The notes under the pieces: generated by a model | Database searches by the model: none | Told to the model about the DNA's origin: nothing | Seen by the model: only the letters and a program-made list of their open reading frames with translations | Made by a program: the position numbers and the translations under genes | In this document: positions 6,543 through 15,439 of the stretch, one piece after another | How positions within the stretch are numbered: the first letter of the stretch is position 1 | Layout: the number at the start of each line of letters is the position of its first letter | Source of the DNA: a bacterium SCSIO 12643 | GTDB taxonomy: Bacteria > Bacteroidota > Bacteroidia > Flavobacteriales_G > Salibacteraceae | Reading direction: 5' to 3' | DNA length: 64,000 bases | NCBI GenBank assembly: GCA_024398135.1 | Contig: CP073750.1 | Location: forward strand, 3,038,001 to 3,102,000

Positions 6543-8429
6543 TTACCATTTGCGATTCTTTTTTCGGTCTGCTTTGCTATCCGAATTATTAAAATCACTG
6601 GATTTTTTTCTGTAGTCTTTTTTGCTCTTAGCTCTTGAACGTTCACGATCAGAACCTCTTCTTGATGATCGATCTCGATCCCCACGATTAGAGAAGTCAG
6701 AAGACCTTCTTCCTTTTGATTTTTTATCACGTTTTCCCTCTCCTGAGCTGTTTTTCATACTCACGCTAGGCTCAACAGAAAGTTTAAATCCGTCCAGGTC
6801 TTTGTTTCTAAATGCTGGCACAACTTCATCCGCTAAAGCTTTATCTACTTCAAAAAAGGCAAAGTTGTTCTGGATATCAATCTGACCAATTTCTACTCCA
6901 TCTAAAGGTGCATGTTCGTTGATCATCCCCATCAACCTTTGCGGATTTAGACGATTCGATTTTCCGGCATTAATGAAAAACCTTGCAAACTCACCGCTAC
7001 CTCTGCTGCGTCTTTGCTTACCCAAACGATCTCCACGTTCTTTACGATCCCTACGATCACGTCTGCTTTTTCGTCCTTCATCTCGATCTGATTTTGAACT
7101 TTTAATATCATTCAAATCACGGGCATCTTTATAGTAATCTAAAAAGCGATTAAATTCAGCAGAAACGAAATGTTTGATGATATCTTCTTTTTCCATATGT
7201 CCCAACTTCTCCATAACTGCAGGCATAAATGGATTGATTTGTTCCTGATTTACCTCAATTTCCTTGACGTTATCAATTAACTTCATCAATTGGATCTCGC
7301 AAATTGCCTCTCCGGTAGGAACCTTTTGTTGCGCAAATTTAAACCCAATCATTTTTTCCAGTTCTCTCACACGTCTCATTTCGCGTGTGTGGATAATGGT
7401 AATGGATTTCCCTTTGTTTCCAGCTCTACCAGTACGTCCACTTCGGTGAACGTATACTTCAGGATCGTCTGGAAGGTTGTAGTTAATAACATGTGTAAGT
7501 TCATTAACATCCAAACCACGAGCCGCAACATCTGTAGCTACCAATATTTGAAGCATACCATTTCTGAAACGATTCATCACATAATCACGTTGTGCTTGCG
7601 ATAAGTCACCGTGTAGCGAATCCGCGTTATATCCGTCTTGCATCAATTTATCCGCAACTTCCTTGGTCTCGCGTCTGGTACGACAAAAAACGATTCCATA
7701 AATATCCGGATTAATATCAGCCAATCTTTTTAATGCTAAATATCTATCTCTTGCAGAAACCATGTAATATTCATGTTCCACATCGGTATTACCTGTATTC
7801 CTTTTAGCTACTTCAATGGTATTTGGATGATCCATATAGGCCTTGGTAATCTTTTGAATCCCAGAAGGCATAGTAGCCGAGAATAATAAAGTTTGTTTGT
7901 CCTGAGGTGTTTCAGCTAAGATGGTATCCAAATCCTCTTTGAATCCCATTGACAACATTTCATCAGCTTCATCTAAAACCAACCATTGTACATTTTGAAG
8001 CTTAAGTTTCTTACGCATGATTAAGTCAATCACACGACCTGGTGTACCAACAACAACTTGTGTTCCCTTTGTAAGTGCTCTCATTTGGGGATCGATACTG
8101 GTCCCTCCATAAACTGCGGTTATCTTTAACCCTTTAATTTTTTTACTGTAGCTCTCTAAATCTTTTGAAATTTGAAGACATAGTTCGCGCGTTGGACATA
8201 AAATAATAGATTGTGTTTGCGTTGAGGTTACATCAATCTGATTAATAATTGGAAGACCAAAAGCAGCTGTTTTCCCGGTTCCTGTTTGCGCCAATGCAAT
8301 TAAATCCGTTTTGGAAGTAAGAACTTGAGGAATAGCTTCTTTTTGAATCGGAGTAGGCGCCTGATAGCCTAACTCGGTAATGGCTTCTATGATTTCATCA
8401 CGAAGGCCTAATTCTTGAAATGTTGACAT
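6543..8429 (-). CDS. DEAD-box RNA helicase with DbpA-type RNA-binding domain
   Basis: 628 residues. The helicase core shows the Q motif (PTPIQKEAIP), Walker A AQTGTGKT (47-54), PTREL (79-83), TPGRVIDL, DEAD (153-156), SAT (184-186), ARGLD and HRSGRTGR. A basic linker (SDRDEGRKSRRDRRDRK) leads to a DbpA-like RNA-recognition domain (roughly 475-560: GEFARFFINAGKSNRL, VEIGQIDIQNNFAFFEV), then an Arg/Ser/Lys-rich disordered tail. It matches the DeaD/CsdA class that unwinds RNA during ribosome assembly, mRNA decay and cold adaptation. It is monocistronic with a strong terminator. The family call is firm; the exact orthology to DeaD versus a Bacteroidota paralog is not. Confidence 0.93.
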   Translation of the reverse strand: MSTFQELGLRDEIIEAITELGYQAPTPIQKEAIPQVLTSKTDLIALAQTGTGKTAAFGLPIINQIDVTSTQTQSIILCPTRELCLQISKDLESYSKKIKGLKITAVYGGTSIDPQMRALTKGTQVVVGTPGRVIDLIMRKKLKLQNVQWLVLDEADEMLSMGFKEDLDTILAETPQDKQTLLFSATMPSGIQKITKAYMDHPNTIEVAKRNTGNTDVEHEYYMVSARDRYLALKRLADINPDIYGIVFCRTRRETKEVADKLMQDGYNADSLHGDLSQAQRDYVMNRFRNGMLQILVATDVAARGLDVNELTHVINYNLPDDPEVYVHRSGRTGRAGNKGKSITIIHTREMRRVRELEKMIGFKFAQQKVPTGEAICEIQLMKLIDNVKEIEVNQEQINPFMPAVMEKLGHMEKEDIIKHFVSAEFNRFLDYYKDARDLNDIKSSKSDRDEGRKSRRDRRDRKERGDRLGKQRRSRGSGEFARFFINAGKSNRLNPQRLMGMINEHAPLDGVEIGQIDIQNNFAFFEVDKALADEVVPAFRNKDLDGFKLSVEPSVSMKNSSGEGKRDKKSKGRRSSDFSNRGDRDRSSRRGSDRERSRAKSKKDYRKKSSDFNNSDSKADRKKNRKW

Positions 8430-8529
8430 TAATTGTTTGTTCTAATAAGCTGCAAAGAAACAACATTTTACTGCTTAAATAACGTGGTTTTAAAATACTA
8501 TTAAATATTCAGGTTAAGAGTTGTAAATA

Positions 8530-8562
8530 TTGTCAGATTTGAAATGATATTTGTTAGTTTTG
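8530..8562 (+). promoter_or_regulatory. Promoter of the pyrophosphatase gene
   Basis: TTG (8530-8532), 22 nt, then TAGTTTTG (8555-8562), a perfect TAnnTTTG. The leader to the ATG would be only about 15 nt. Confidence 0.55.
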
Positions 8563-8582
8563 GCGCCTAAAATTTAAAGATT

Positions 8583-9119
8583 ATGATGAATCCTTGGCAT
8601 GATATAAGTGCAGGAAAAGATGCTCCGGAAATGGTAACCGGAATTATAGAAATTCCTAAAAATTCAAGAGCGAAATACGAGTTAGATAAAGATTCAGGGA
8701 TGTTGATTTTGGATCGTGTATTGTATTCAGCGGTATACTATCCAGCGAATTATGGTTTTATTCCTAAAACCTATTGTGATGATGGAGACCCGTTGGATAT
8801 TTTGGTTTTATCTCAAATTGAAATCGTACCAATGTGTTTAGTAAACGCTAAGGTAATTGGTGTGATGAGAATGTTGGATCACGGTGAAGCAGATGATAAA
8901 ATTATTGCAGTTGCAGCAAATGATATGAGTGTGAATCACTTTAACGATATATCAGATTTACCTAGACACTTTAAACGTGAATTACGTGCGTTTTTTGAAG
9001 ATTACAAAAAACTAGAAGAAAAAGAGGTAAAGATTGAGCACTTCTTAGGAAAAGAAGATGCAATGAAAATTATCGAAAAAAGTTTCGAAGACTATGACGA
9101 ATTAATGTCTAAAAAATAA
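8583..9119 (+). CDS. ppa: Inorganic pyrophosphatase, family I
   Basis: 178 residues, the normal size for soluble bacterial family I enzymes, which hydrolyse pyrophosphate and so pull biosynthetic reactions forward. The signature DDGDPLD (66-72) carries the metal-binding aspartates; [14 protein letters not shown] and [12 protein letters not shown] are the other conserved blocks. There are two consecutive ATGs (8583, 8586) and either could be used. The gene has its own Bacteroidota-type promoter just upstream and converges on the DUF2807 lipoprotein gene with only 2 bp between the stop codons. Confidence 0.95.
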   Translation: MMNPWHDISAGKDAPEMVTGIIEIPKNSRAKYELDKDSGMLILDRVLYSAVYYPANYGFIPKTYCDDGDPLDILVLSQIEIVPMCLVNAKVIGVMRMLDHGEADDKIIAVAANDMSVNHFNDISDLPRHFKRELRAFFEDYKKLEEKEVKIEHFLGKEDAMKIIEKSFEDYDELMSKK

Positions 9120-9121
9120 GA

Positions 9122-9844
9122 CTAATTATCATTGATAAGCTTCCCCGAACCAGTTATGTTGGAATTGATGTAGGGGAAGCCTTTATAATACAGGTCACCC
9201 TTTCCACTTAAATCCAACGTTAAATGTCTCTGAATTCTTAAGTAGGCATTTCCACTTCCGGTTATATTTGCAACCACACTGTCTGTCATTGCCTGATAGG
9301 TATTGATGTTCCCAGAATTTTGATGTATGATGTTATGGTACTCAATTTGTCCATTAATTCGTACTTCACCAGTTCCGTTAATATTGGTAGTTAGATTTTT
9401 GATATCGGTAGTAAGATCTATATCACCGCTCGATCGAATATTAAGTGTTAAATCATCCTGAACCATTTTTCCTTTAGAAATAATGTCTCCCGGACCACTT
9501 ACGGTTAAAGTGTTTAATGTATCATAATGTACGCGAACAATGATTTCGGAGTGATTGCTAAAGCAAAAACCAAGTGAAATATCCAATGTGTCATTGATAA
9601 CTTCTGTGGCCAAATGTGTTTGCAGGTTTTCTTCCACAATTAGTTCTACAAAAGGAGTCTCTTTAGCGGTATCTTTTACCAGTTCTACAATACCGGAAAA
9701 GTGAACGTTCACTGCTGTAAATGGAGGAAGTGTACGCATCACACCACGAGGGTATTGATCTCCATCAATACATTGTTTTTTTTTGCATGATGAGAATCCT
9801 AAGCTAACAAACGATAATAGTATGAAGAAATAAATCCTTTTCAT
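9122..9844 (-). CDS. DUF2807 lipoprotein (GIN-domain, auto-transporter-head-like)
   Basis: 240 residues with a lipoprotein signal (lipobox GFSSC, Cys about 20). The rest is a repetitive parallel beta structure with recurring G-S/T-G-D/N motifs (TVSGPGDI, IRSSGDI, INGTGEV, ITGSGN, LSGKGD, ITGSGK), the hallmark of DUF2807 (GIN domain). Such proteins are exported and common in Bacteroidota. No enzymatic residue is known for the family, and its role is undefined. It stands alone, convergent with ppa. Confidence 0.85.
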   Translation of the reverse strand: MKRIYFFILLSFVSLGFSSCKKKQCIDGDQYPRGVMRTLPPFTAVNVHFSGIVELVKDTAKETPFVELIVEENLQTHLATEVINDTLDISLGFCFSNHSEIIVRVHYDTLNTLTVSGPGDIISKGKMVQDDLTLNIRSSGDIDLTTDIKNLTTNINGTGEVRINGQIEYHNIIHQNSGNINTYQAMTDSVVANITGSGNAYLRIQRHLTLDLSGKGDLYYKGFPYINSNITGSGKLINDN

Positions 9845-9933
9845 TCTGAAATATCAATCGGCAAAAGTATACGTTTTATTGTGGCAGTAGTCATTTTTAT
9901 CTACGGATATAAACGACAAAATGTTTGCCAGTA

Positions 9934-12747
9934 CTAGAATTTATCTGTGATAAATTTAGCGGTATAACTTTCGGTACAATGGATCAAATCTTCAGGAACA
10001 CCGCTAAATACCAATTGTCCACCTTCTTCGCCACCTTCAGGTCCCAGATCAATAATCCAATCTGCAGATTTAATGATATCCGTATTATGTTCTACAATTA
10101 CCAGTGAATGTCCATTATCCAGTAAGGCATTAAAAGCTTTCAAAAGTTTGTGAATATCATGAAAATGCAGACCGGTGGTAGGTTCATCGAATATGAAAAG
10201 TGTCTTTTTAGCATTTTTGCCTTTAGTTAAAAAGGAGGCTAACTTTATTCTTTGTGCTTCACCGCCACTTAATGTATTGGACGATTGTCCGAGTTGAACA
10301 TAACCTAAACCAACTTCTTGTAACGGTTTTATTTTAGAAACGATTTTCTTTGCAGGTCCGGTTTTATCTTGTTCAAAGAAAGTCATGGCATCATCAATCG
10401 TCATTCTAAGAATATCCGAAATATTGTGATCCTTGTATTTGACTTCTAAAACTTCTCCGGTATAACGATGTCCATTACATTCGCTACAAACCAAATGGAC
10501 ATCTGCCATAAATTGCATTTCAACGACAATATTCCCATCTCCTTTACAGTTTTCACATCTACCACCTTCTACATTGAATGAAAAGTATGAGGGTTTATAA
10601 CCTCTAACTTTTGCCAGTTTTTGACTGGAAAATAAAGCGCGGATATCATCAAATGCCTTAACATAGGTAACTGGATTAGAGCGAGAAGATTTGCCAATTG
10701 GATTTTGATCCACAAACTCAACAGATTCTATTTTTTGAATATCACCTCCAAAAGATCCGAAATTCCCGGAAACATATTCGTGACCTGATAACAGTTTATT
10801 TAAAGAAGGGTAAAAGACATCTCTTACTAAAGATGATTTACCTGATCCGGAAACTCCGGTAATTACGGTCATAACTTCCAATGGAATCTGAATATCAATG
10901 TTTTTCAGATTGTTTTGGTGAATGGAAGTAATGTCAATATGATATTTCCATTTTCTTCTGGAAGTTGGCATCGGAATATTCATATGTCCTTTGAGATACT
11001 GAGCGGTCAGACTTTCTGTCTTTTCATTCATATCATCAAGCGTGCCTTGAAAAACCAATTGTCCTCCATGAGTTCCGGCTTCAGGACCTAAATCGATAAT
11101 CTCATCAGATTCCTGCATGATCTCTTCATCATGCTCTACGACAATTACCGTATTACCTACATCTCTTAAAGATTTAAGAACCTTGATCAGTCGTTGCGTA
11201 TCTCTTGGATGTAATCCAATACTTGGTTCATCCAGTATATACATAGAACCAACTAAACTACTTCCTAACATTGTGGAGAGGTTAATTCTTTGAGACTCCC
11301 CACCGGATAACGTATTTGATAGTCGATTTAAATCCAAATAATCCAGTCCTACATCGCTTAAATAACTTAAACGATTATTGATTTCAGTTAAGATCCTTTT
11401 GGAAATCACACGGTCATGTTCAGATAGCTGCGAAGCTAAATTTTGAGTCCATGGGAGAAGGTGCTTCACCGGAGTAAGCATCAATTCCTGGATATTTTTA
11501 TCTAATACTTTTACGTACGAAGCATCTTTTCTTAATCGGGTGCCTTTACAATCCGGACAAGTGGTTTTACCTCTATATCTGGAAAGCATTACACGATATT
11601 GGATTTTATAACTCTGAGCTTCTACTTCTTTGAAGAACGCATGAATTCCATCAAAGTATTTATTTCCATTCCAGAGTAAATCGTATTCTTTCTTTGTGAG
11701 TTCACCAATTGGACGATGAATCGGAAAGTTGAATTTAGGTGAAGCCATCACCAGTTGGTTTTTCCAGGCACTCATCTTTTCCCCACGCCAACACACTATG
11801 GCTTCATCATAAACGGATAAACTTTTATTTGGAATCACTAAATCAGGGTCAATTCCAATAACACTACCAAAGCCCTCGCATGTTTTACATGCACCAACAG
11901 GATTGTTGAAAGAGAAGAAATTTACCGATGGAGTTTCGAATGTCATTCCGTCTAATTCAAATGCATGATTGAAATTCACAGTATCCCAATCATCACCATT
12001 TTTAATCATTAGATCACATGAACCGTGACCTTCGTAAAATGATGTTTGTACAGAATCCGCCAAACGATTTCTTAAATCTTCGTCATCCGGATTTACGCTA
12101 ATACGATCTACCAGTATCGAAAGTTGATCCGTTTGATCATGTGGTGATTTTAACCACTCCGTAATGTCATGGATTTGATACTGGTCCACCAATCGATCAA
12201 AACCCTGTTGTTTTAATACAGTCAGTTGCTCCTCTATTTTACGGTTCTTTACAATTAAAGGAGCCGTAATCATCAATCTGGTTTTCGTTGGTAAGTTTAA
12301 GATGTAGTCAACCACATCACTAACGTTGTGTCTTTTAACCTCGTTCCCGGAAATAGGGGAGTAGGTTCTTCCGATCCTTGCAAAAAGCAATTTTAAATAG
12401 TCATAAATCTCAGTAGTTGTCCCAACAGTAGATCTTGGATTTCTGGTATTTACCTTTTGTTGAATTGCAATGGCCGGAGAAATTCCTTCAATGTCATCCA
12501 CTTCAGGTTTATCGATTTTTCCAAGAAATTGTCTGGCATAAGAAGACAGACTTTCTACATATCTACGTTGCCCTTCTGCATACAGCGTATCAAATGCAAG
12601 AGAAGATTTTCCTGAACCGGATAAACCCGTAACCACCACAAATTTATTTCTAGGAATACGTACATCAATATTTTTAAGATTATGCATTCGTGCACCTTTA
12701 ATAGAGATGTGACTATTACGTAGATTGGAGATCTTTTTCTTGGCCAT
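9934..12747 (-). CDS. uvrA: UvrABC system protein A (excinuclease DNA-damage sensor)
   Basis: 937 residues, normal UvrA length. It has two ABC ATPase modules: first Walker A GLSGSGKS (41-48) with signature LSGGESQRI, and second Walker [10 protein letters not shown] with LSGGEAQRI. There are three zinc-binding CxxC clusters (CKTC paired with CPDC, and CENC paired with CSEC). UvrA dimers find helix-distorting lesions and load UvrB for nucleotide-excision repair. A TATTTTTG -7 box (12765-12772, minus strand) sits about 17 nt upstream of the ATG. No other uvr gene is in the window; Bacteroidota often carry more than one UvrA, so this may not be the only copy. Confidence 0.93.
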   Translation of the reverse strand: MAKKKISNLRNSHISIKGARMHNLKNIDVRIPRNKFVVVTGLSGSGKSSLAFDTLYAEGQRRYVESLSSYARQFLGKIDKPEVDDIEGISPAIAIQQKVNTRNPRSTVGTTTEIYDYLKLLFARIGRTYSPISGNEVKRHNVSDVVDYILNLPTKTRLMITAPLIVKNRKIEEQLTVLKQQGFDRLVDQYQIHDITEWLKSPHDQTDQLSILVDRISVNPDDEDLRNRLADSVQTSFYEGHGSCDLMIKNGDDWDTVNFNHAFELDGMTFETPSVNFFSFNNPVGACKTCEGFGSVIGIDPDLVIPNKSLSVYDEAIVCWRGEKMSAWKNQLVMASPKFNFPIHRPIGELTKKEYDLLWNGNKYFDGIHAFFKEVEAQSYKIQYRVMLSRYRGKTTCPDCKGTRLRKDASYVKVLDKNIQELMLTPVKHLLPWTQNLASQLSEHDRVISKRILTEINNRLSYLSDVGLDYLDLNRLSNTLSGGESQRINLSTMLGSSLVGSMYILDEPSIGLHPRDTQRLIKVLKSLRDVGNTVIVVEHDEEIMQESDEIIDLGPEAGTHGGQLVFQGTLDDMNEKTESLTAQYLKGHMNIPMPTSRRKWKYHIDITSIHQNNLKNIDIQIPLEVMTVITGVSGSGKSSLVRDVFYPSLNKLLSGHEYVSGNFGSFGGDIQKIESVEFVDQNPIGKSSRSNPVTYVKAFDDIRALFSSQKLAKVRGYKPSYFSFNVEGGRCENCKGDGNIVVEMQFMADVHLVCSECNGHRYTGEVLEVKYKDHNISDILRMTIDDAMTFFEQDKTGPAKKIVSKIKPLQEVGLGYVQLGQSSNTLSGGEAQRIKLASFLTKGKNAKKTLFIFDEPTTGLHFHDIHKLLKAFNALLDNGHSLVIVEHNTDIIKSADWIIDLGPEGGEEGGQLVFSGVPEDLIHCTESYTAKFITDKF

Positions 12748-13071
12748 AAATCAATAATTGAGGCCAAAAATACTTTCTTAAATACAATAATTGGTTTGAA
12801 AATTGCTAAGAGTTTTTACAATTATTTAAATAAAAATGTAGATTTTTTATTTTGTTTTATTTGCTTGTAAATGTGTGGTTTACGATCTGTTTTCACATTG
12901 TTGTATTTGGAATGGATTGAAAATTAAAATGTTAAAAATTTGGTATAGCCCATTTTATTTTACATTTTAGCAATCTCGAAAGTCACATATTTTAATAAAT
13001 TTTAAGTAAAAATTTGCCTATAGAATAATATCTACATTTCAACATTTTAGAACCAACTAAACGTAGATATT
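12748..13071. other. Divergent AT-rich intergenic region between uvrA and the sigma-factor gene
   Basis: 324 bp with no credible ORF. It holds the uvrA -7 box (CAAAAATA on the plus strand, 12765-12772) at the left and the inverted repeat before the sigma-factor start at the right. The middle is an A/T-rich stretch in which I see no structured RNA. Confidence 0.7.
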
Positions 13072-13073
13072 AT
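13025..13073. promoter_or_regulatory. 11-bp perfect inverted repeat reaching the sigma-factor start codon
   Basis: ATAATATCTAC (13025-13035) and GTAGATATTAT (13063-13073), 27 nt apart. The right arm includes the first two bases of the ATG. It could be an operator, or an mRNA stem hiding the start if transcription begins upstream of 13025. A weak -7-like TACATTTC overlaps the left arm (13033-13040), which would favour the DNA-operator reading. Confidence 0.5.
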
Positions 13074-13656
13074 GGTATGTGAAAAAATCTCCGATCAGGA
13101 ATTAGTTAAGAAGTATTTAAAGGGTCATGAATTAGCCCTGCAAATCTTAATTGAACGTCACCAGGAAAAAGTATTAGGATATATCATATCCAAAGTAAAG
13201 GATAGACAATTAGCCGAAGATTTATTTCAGGATGTTTTTATCAAAGTCATTAATACTTTAAGAAAAGGAAAGTATAATGAAGAAGGTAAGTTCTTACCAT
13301 GGGTGATGCGAATTTCACATAATTTGACGATCGATTATTTCCGGAATGCGAAGAAGATGAAAACGACTGCAGGAAATAAAGATTTTGACATATTTGATAT
13401 CATTCCGGATGATGAGGTGAATGCTGAAGATAAGATGGCATATGCGAATTCATTGAGTAAAGTAAAAGAGTTGATTCACCATTTACCGGCTGATCAATTG
13501 CAAGTACTCAAAATGCGGATGTACTACGAAATGAGTTTTAAGGAGATTGCAGACGAAACGAATGTTAGTATTAATACAGCATTGGGTAGAATGCGTTATG
13601 CCTTGATGAACTTAAGAAAGTTGGTAGACGAAAACAATATAAGTTTACACGTTTAA
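13072..13656 (+). CDS. RNA polymerase sigma-70 family factor (ECF/RpoE-like)
   Basis: 194 residues with the two-domain ECF layout: region 2 (about 20-90: ERHQEKVLGYI, AEDLFQDVFIKV, LPWVMRISHNLTIDYFR) and region 4 helix-turn-helix (about 135-185: LPADQLQVLKMRMYYEMSF, KEIADETNVSINTALGRMRY). It would direct RNA polymerase to a subset of promoters. No anti-sigma gene is adjacent, so it is probably regulated transcriptionally; the long upstream region with an inverted repeat fits that. A GAAA-loop terminator follows at 13683, and a small gene lies 130 bp downstream. Target regulon unknown. Confidence 0.9.
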   Translation: MVCEKISDQELVKKYLKGHELALQILIERHQEKVLGYIISKVKDRQLAEDLFQDVFIKVINTLRKGKYNEEGKFLPWVMRISHNLTIDYFRNAKKMKTTAGNKDFDIFDIIPDDEVNAEDKMAYANSLSKVKELIHHLPADQLQVLKMRMYYEMSFKEIADETNVSINTALGRMRYALMNLRKLVDENNISLHV

Positions 13657-13682
13657 TTTTTTTAAATGCGTTAGTTAGGTGG

Positions 13683-13713
13683 TGGTTTTCTCGAAAGAGA
13701 AAACCATTTTTTT
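13683..13713 (+). terminator. Intrinsic terminator of the sigma-factor gene
   Basis: GGTTTTCTC, GAAA tetraloop, GAGAAAACC, then A and eight T. Confidence 0.93.
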
Positions 13714-13749
13714 TGCCTTTTTATTTTTTTTTACAATAAACCATTTAAT

Positions 13750-13766
13750 TACCCGTTTGAGGGGTA
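13750..13766. promoter_or_regulatory. Short inverted repeat TACCC-N7-GGGTA before the 61-residue gene
   Basis: TACCCGTTTGAGGGGTA lies 22 bp before the ATG of the small gene and next to a TATGTTTA sequence. It could be an operator; the arms are only 5 bp, so chance is a real alternative. Confidence 0.3.
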
Positions 13767-13787
13767 TGTTTAACATTAAACCGATAT

Positions 13788-13973
13788 ATGGATATAACTT
13801 TACACGAAGAACTTTATGGTCAAACATTTTTAAATCCGAAGACAGAGAAATCTAACGGAGAGCCTAAAATTAGAGCCAGAAAAGAAACCATTAAAAATTT
13901 AATGGCGTATTCCAGAGCGTTATCTGTGAAAAGCTACGAGTCTTTAGGACAGCAAGAAATAATATTAAATTAA
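13788..13973 (+). CDS. Small hypothetical protein (61 aa)
   Basis: No function recognised. The product is hydrophilic and basic in the middle (KIRARKETIKNLMAYSRAL), with a C-terminal helix resembling the ILNYSKSL motif I recall in short Bacteroidota proteins. No signal peptide or membrane segment. The gene is bracketed by two strong terminators (13683-13713 and 13981-14006), so it is transcribed alone, which argues that it is real. It follows the sigma-factor gene; a functional link is only a guess. Confidence 0.65.
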   Translation: MDITLHEELYGQTFLNPKTEKSNGEPKIRARKETIKNLMAYSRALSVKSYESLGQQEIILN

Positions 13974-13980
13974 AGAATAT

Positions 13981-14006
13981 CCTCGAAAATTTTCGAGGAT
14001 TTTTTG
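13981..14006 (+). terminator. Intrinsic terminator of the 61-residue gene
   Basis: CCTCGAAAA / TTTTCGAGG followed by ATTTTTTG, starting 8 bp after the stop codon. Confidence 0.92.
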
Positions 14007-14065
14007 TTTATAGACATTCTGTACATCCCTACAATTTAGCGATATTTGCAGCCAAATTTTCAGAT

Positions 14066-15412
14066 ATGGCTAAAGCAGCAATACCTAAGGGAACACGTGA
14101 TTTTGGTCCAGCGCAAATGTTGGGGCGAAATTTCATTTTCAATACTTTAAAAGGTGTATTTCAAACTTATGGATTTCAACCCATTGAAACTCCTGCAATG
14201 GAGCGTTTGGAGACCTTAACCGGAAAGTATGGAGAAGAGGGAGATCGTTTGATTTTTAAGATCCTGGCACGTGGAGAAAAGCTAAATAAGGGAATTAATG
14301 CATTAACCTCGAATTCAGAAACTCCACTATCAGTTTTAAGCGAGGATGCATTGCGTTATGATTTAACAGTTCCATTTGCTCGTTTTGTTGTGCAGCATCG
14401 TAACGATTTGGTGTTTCCATTTAAGCGCTATCAAATTCAACCGGTTTGGCGTGCCGATCGTCCACAAAAAGGAAGGTATAGAGAGTTTTATCAATGTGAT
14501 GTAGATATGATTGGCAGTACTTCGTTGTTGAACGAGGTGGAGCTAATTCAATTGGTAAATTCTGGATTTGCGAAACTGGGATTAGCTGATGTCACCATTC
14601 GAGTGAACAATAGAAAGATTTTAGCCGGTCTGGCTGAAGTTGCGAATCAAGCTGGAAATTTTGGAACCATCACTGTAGCCATCGATAAGTTAGATAAAAT
14701 TGGAATTGAAGGTGTTGAAAAGGAATTGGTAGAAAAAGGAATTCCAACAGCAGCGATTGCTAAAATAAAGTCAGTTCTGGAATTGCAAGGTGTAGCTGAT
14801 TTGGCACAAATGAGAGCTATTTTAGAAGGCTCCGAAATTGGTCAGAAAGGCTTGGATGAACTGGATTTTATGCTGAAAGCTGCAAAAGATTTAGGTGTAG
14901 ATAATGCGGTTCCGGATTTTACATTAGCCAGAGGATTAGATTACTATACCGGAGCGATATTCGAGGTCACCCATAATGAATTTAATTCCAGTATTTGCGG
15001 AGGAGGGCGTTACGATGACCTTACTGGTGTTTTCGGATTAAAAGACATGTCGGGAGTTGGAATTTCCTTTGGAGCAGATCGTATTTATGATTTAATGTTA
15101 GCCAAAGGTTTATTCCCAAAACATACGCAAGATTCTACGCAATTGTTGTTTGTCAATTTTGGAGATCAGGAAGCTGCATATGTAATGAAGTTGTTAAAGG
15201 AAATCAGATCTCAAAACATCAATGCAGAATTGTACCCTGATAAATCGAAGATGAAAAAACAAATGAAATACGCCAATGATAAGGGGATTCCATTTGTGGC
15301 AATGGTCGGGGAGAATGAAATGAATTCAGGAATGATTCAATTAAAGAATATGGAAACGGGTGATCAGGTGTCATTGAGTTTAGAGGAGTTAGTAAAAGAG
15401 ATTAAGAAATAA
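14066..15412 (+). CDS. hisS: Histidine-tRNA ligase
   Basis: 448 residues, class II aminoacyl-tRNA synthetase that charges tRNA-His. Visible: AIPKGTRDFGP at the N-terminus, motif 2 around RADRPQKGRYREFYQCDVD, the histidine-specific LARGLDYYTG, motif 3 GVGISFGADRIYDL, and the C-terminal anticodon-binding domain (from about residue 350). Length and ATG start are typical. The next gene, 27 bp downstream on the same strand with no terminator between, is histidine ammonia-lyase, so both are probably on one mRNA. Confidence 0.95.
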   Translation: MAKAAIPKGTRDFGPAQMLGRNFIFNTLKGVFQTYGFQPIETPAMERLETLTGKYGEEGDRLIFKILARGEKLNKGINALTSNSETPLSVLSEDALRYDLTVPFARFVVQHRNDLVFPFKRYQIQPVWRADRPQKGRYREFYQCDVDMIGSTSLLNEVELIQLVNSGFAKLGLADVTIRVNNRKILAGLAEVANQAGNFGTITVAIDKLDKIGIEGVEKELVEKGIPTAAIAKIKSVLELQGVADLAQMRAILEGSEIGQKGLDELDFMLKAAKDLGVDNAVPDFTLARGLDYYTGAIFEVTHNEFNSSICGGGRYDDLTGVFGLKDMSGVGISFGADRIYDLMLAKGLFPKHTQDSTQLLFVNFGDQEAAYVMKLLKEIRSQNINAELYPDKSKMKKQMKYANDKGIPFVAMVGENEMNSGMIQLKNMETGDQVSLSLEELVKEIKK

Positions 15413-15439
15413 GGTTATAGATTTAGAAATAGGATTAAC

